From an uncultured Clostridium sp. (lineage in GTDB: Bacteria > Bacillota > Clostridia > TANB77 > CAG-508), in NCBI GenBank assembly GCA_946495905.1, contig CAMMEP010000035.1, positions 1 through 13,845 of the forward strand: a DNA stretch of 13,845 nt, given 5' to 3'. Below the pieces are notes generated by a model that was given only the letters and a program-made list of their open reading frames with translations, was not told the origin of the DNA and made no database searches. This document shows, one piece after another, positions 13,512 through 13,845 of the stretch; position 1 is the stretch's first letter, and every line of letters starts with the position of its first letter. Position numbers and translations under genes: made by a program.

Positions 13512-13586
13512 TGTTCCTCCCTTTCTAAAACCGATACTTGATTTACTGCTAGACCTATAATTTCCTTGACCAATAGTAGATATTAA

Positions 13587-13643
13587 ATAAAAAAAGTAGA
13601 TTAAAAACAAAAAACGCAAAAATCGGTTTTTTTTTAATCTACT
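13587..13643 (-). terminator. Leader terminator (probable attenuator) of pyrG
   Basis: On the minus strand AGTAGATTAAAAA (13631-13643) pairs perfectly with TTTTTAATCTACT (13595-13607), with further A/T pairing inside, and is followed by TTTTTTATTT. It lies downstream of the predicted promoter and about 75 nt before the pyrG ATG. The 8-mer AGTAGATT of the 5' arm is repeated in tandem just upstream, and ATCTACTA recurs after the T tract (13574-13581), so alternative pairings that break the terminator exist. Confidence 0.75.
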
Positions 13644-13672
13644 AATCTACTAAACTTCTAAACTATATAATT

Positions 13673-13701
13673 ATCATACTACTAAAAAAGGAAATACGCA
13701 A
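13673..13701 (-). promoter_or_regulatory. SigA-type promoter of pyrG
   Basis: On the minus strand TTGCGT (13696-13701) and TATGAT (13673-13678) are 17 bp apart. Predicted start is near 13666, giving a leader of about 155 nt that includes the terminator. Confidence 0.6.
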
Positions 13702-13704
13702 GTT

Positions 13705-13739
13705 ATTTTATAAAATTGACAGTGCTAATTTTATAAAAT
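13705..13739. repeat. Paired self-palindromes upstream of the pyrG -35
   Basis: ATTTTATAAAATT (13705-13717) recurs as its reverse complement at 13727-13739. Because the core TTTTATAAAA is itself a palindrome, the two copies read alike on both strands. The pair ends 3 bp upstream of the pyrG -35. It could be a terminator of the gene to the right (no T tract is visible), an operator, or chance in AT-rich DNA. Confidence 0.35.
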
Positions 13740-13744
13740 TTTAA

Positions 13745-13845
13745 TTAGAAGAATATTTTTTTCAATACTTCTATTTTCACTTCCATATTACTATCTAATT
13801 TTCCTTCTATTAGTATACAATCATTACTAACTAAATTCTTATACA
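13745..13845 (-). CDS. 3' end of an unidentified gene, possibly dnaE
   Basis: A minus-strand frame is open from the right edge to a TAA at 13745-13747. It reads YKNLVSNDCILIEGKLDSNM followed by EVKIEVLKKIFF. The YKNLVSNDCILIEGKL part resembles the OB-fold region near the C-terminus of DNA polymerase III alpha (DnaE; pattern Y.NL...D.I.L..GKL), so this may be the tail of dnaE. Only about 33 residues are visible, and an open frame of this length is not rare by chance, so both the gene and its identity are tentative. Confidence 0.4.
   Translation of the reverse strand, partial: YKNLVSNDCILIEGKLDSNMEVKIEVLKKIFF

Noticed and set aside
13512..13619. N-terminal extension of PyrG from the upstream ATG
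   Set aside because: It spans the leader terminator's flank, and the internal ATG has a strong Shine-Dalgarno and the conserved MKTKYIFVTGG start.

Overview
The window is low-G+C bacterial DNA with strong Shine-Dalgarno sites, SigA-like promoters and densely packed genes. It carries two dedicated endospore morphogenesis genes: spoIVA and, as a 26-codon gene, a likely spoVM. Together these point to an endospore-forming member of the Bacillota, most likely Clostridia. I cannot name the species. Everything reads as ordinary chromosome; there is no phage, transposase, CRISPR array, rRNA or tRNA.

Layout. Positions 1-453 hold the 3' end of an SPFH/band-7 membrane scaffold gene, closed by a clear terminator. 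A minus-strand block follows: an unknown 117-aa protein (540-893), rarA (1010-2269) and ruvA (2362-2958); the last two act in fork rescue and Holliday-junction processing. The 530-bp divergent gap upstream of ruvA holds a 235-bp element with perfect 25-26 bp inverted termini. On the plus strand come tcdA (3526-4287; t6A to ct6A tRNA modification) and a TraX-family membrane gene, translationally coupled. The second ends 4 bp from the stop of the convergent glmU (5015-6277; UDP-GlcNAc synthesis). A second, larger hairpin element (6379-6633) lies in the divergent gap between glmU and spoIVA.

The sporulation section spans about 6650-9440. It contains spoIVA (6725-8206) with a SigE-like promoter; a minus-strand membrane-anchored protein with an Asn/Thr-rich linker (8252-8911); and, on the minus strand, a 49-aa two-helix membrane microprotein (9274-9423) followed by spoVM (9118-9198) with its own terminator. 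In Bacillus subtilis SpoVM is the amphipathic peptide that anchors the SpoIVA ATPase to the forespore membrane, so the two partners lie about 1 kb apart here. The microprotein gene directly upstream of spoVM is the most interesting unknown.

The right part has nth (endonuclease III), a small Cys-rich DUF1540-like gene with a TTG start behind a 5' hairpin, a secreted-domain/polytopic membrane protein with bactofilin-like beta repeats, and minus-strand pyrG (CTP synthase). The pyrG leader contains a strong intrinsic terminator, a likely attenuator. At the right edge is the 3' end of another minus-strand frame, perhaps dnaE. Several starts were revised from the longest open frame using promoter and Shine-Dalgarno positions: tcdA, glmU, pyrG and the bactofilin-like gene.
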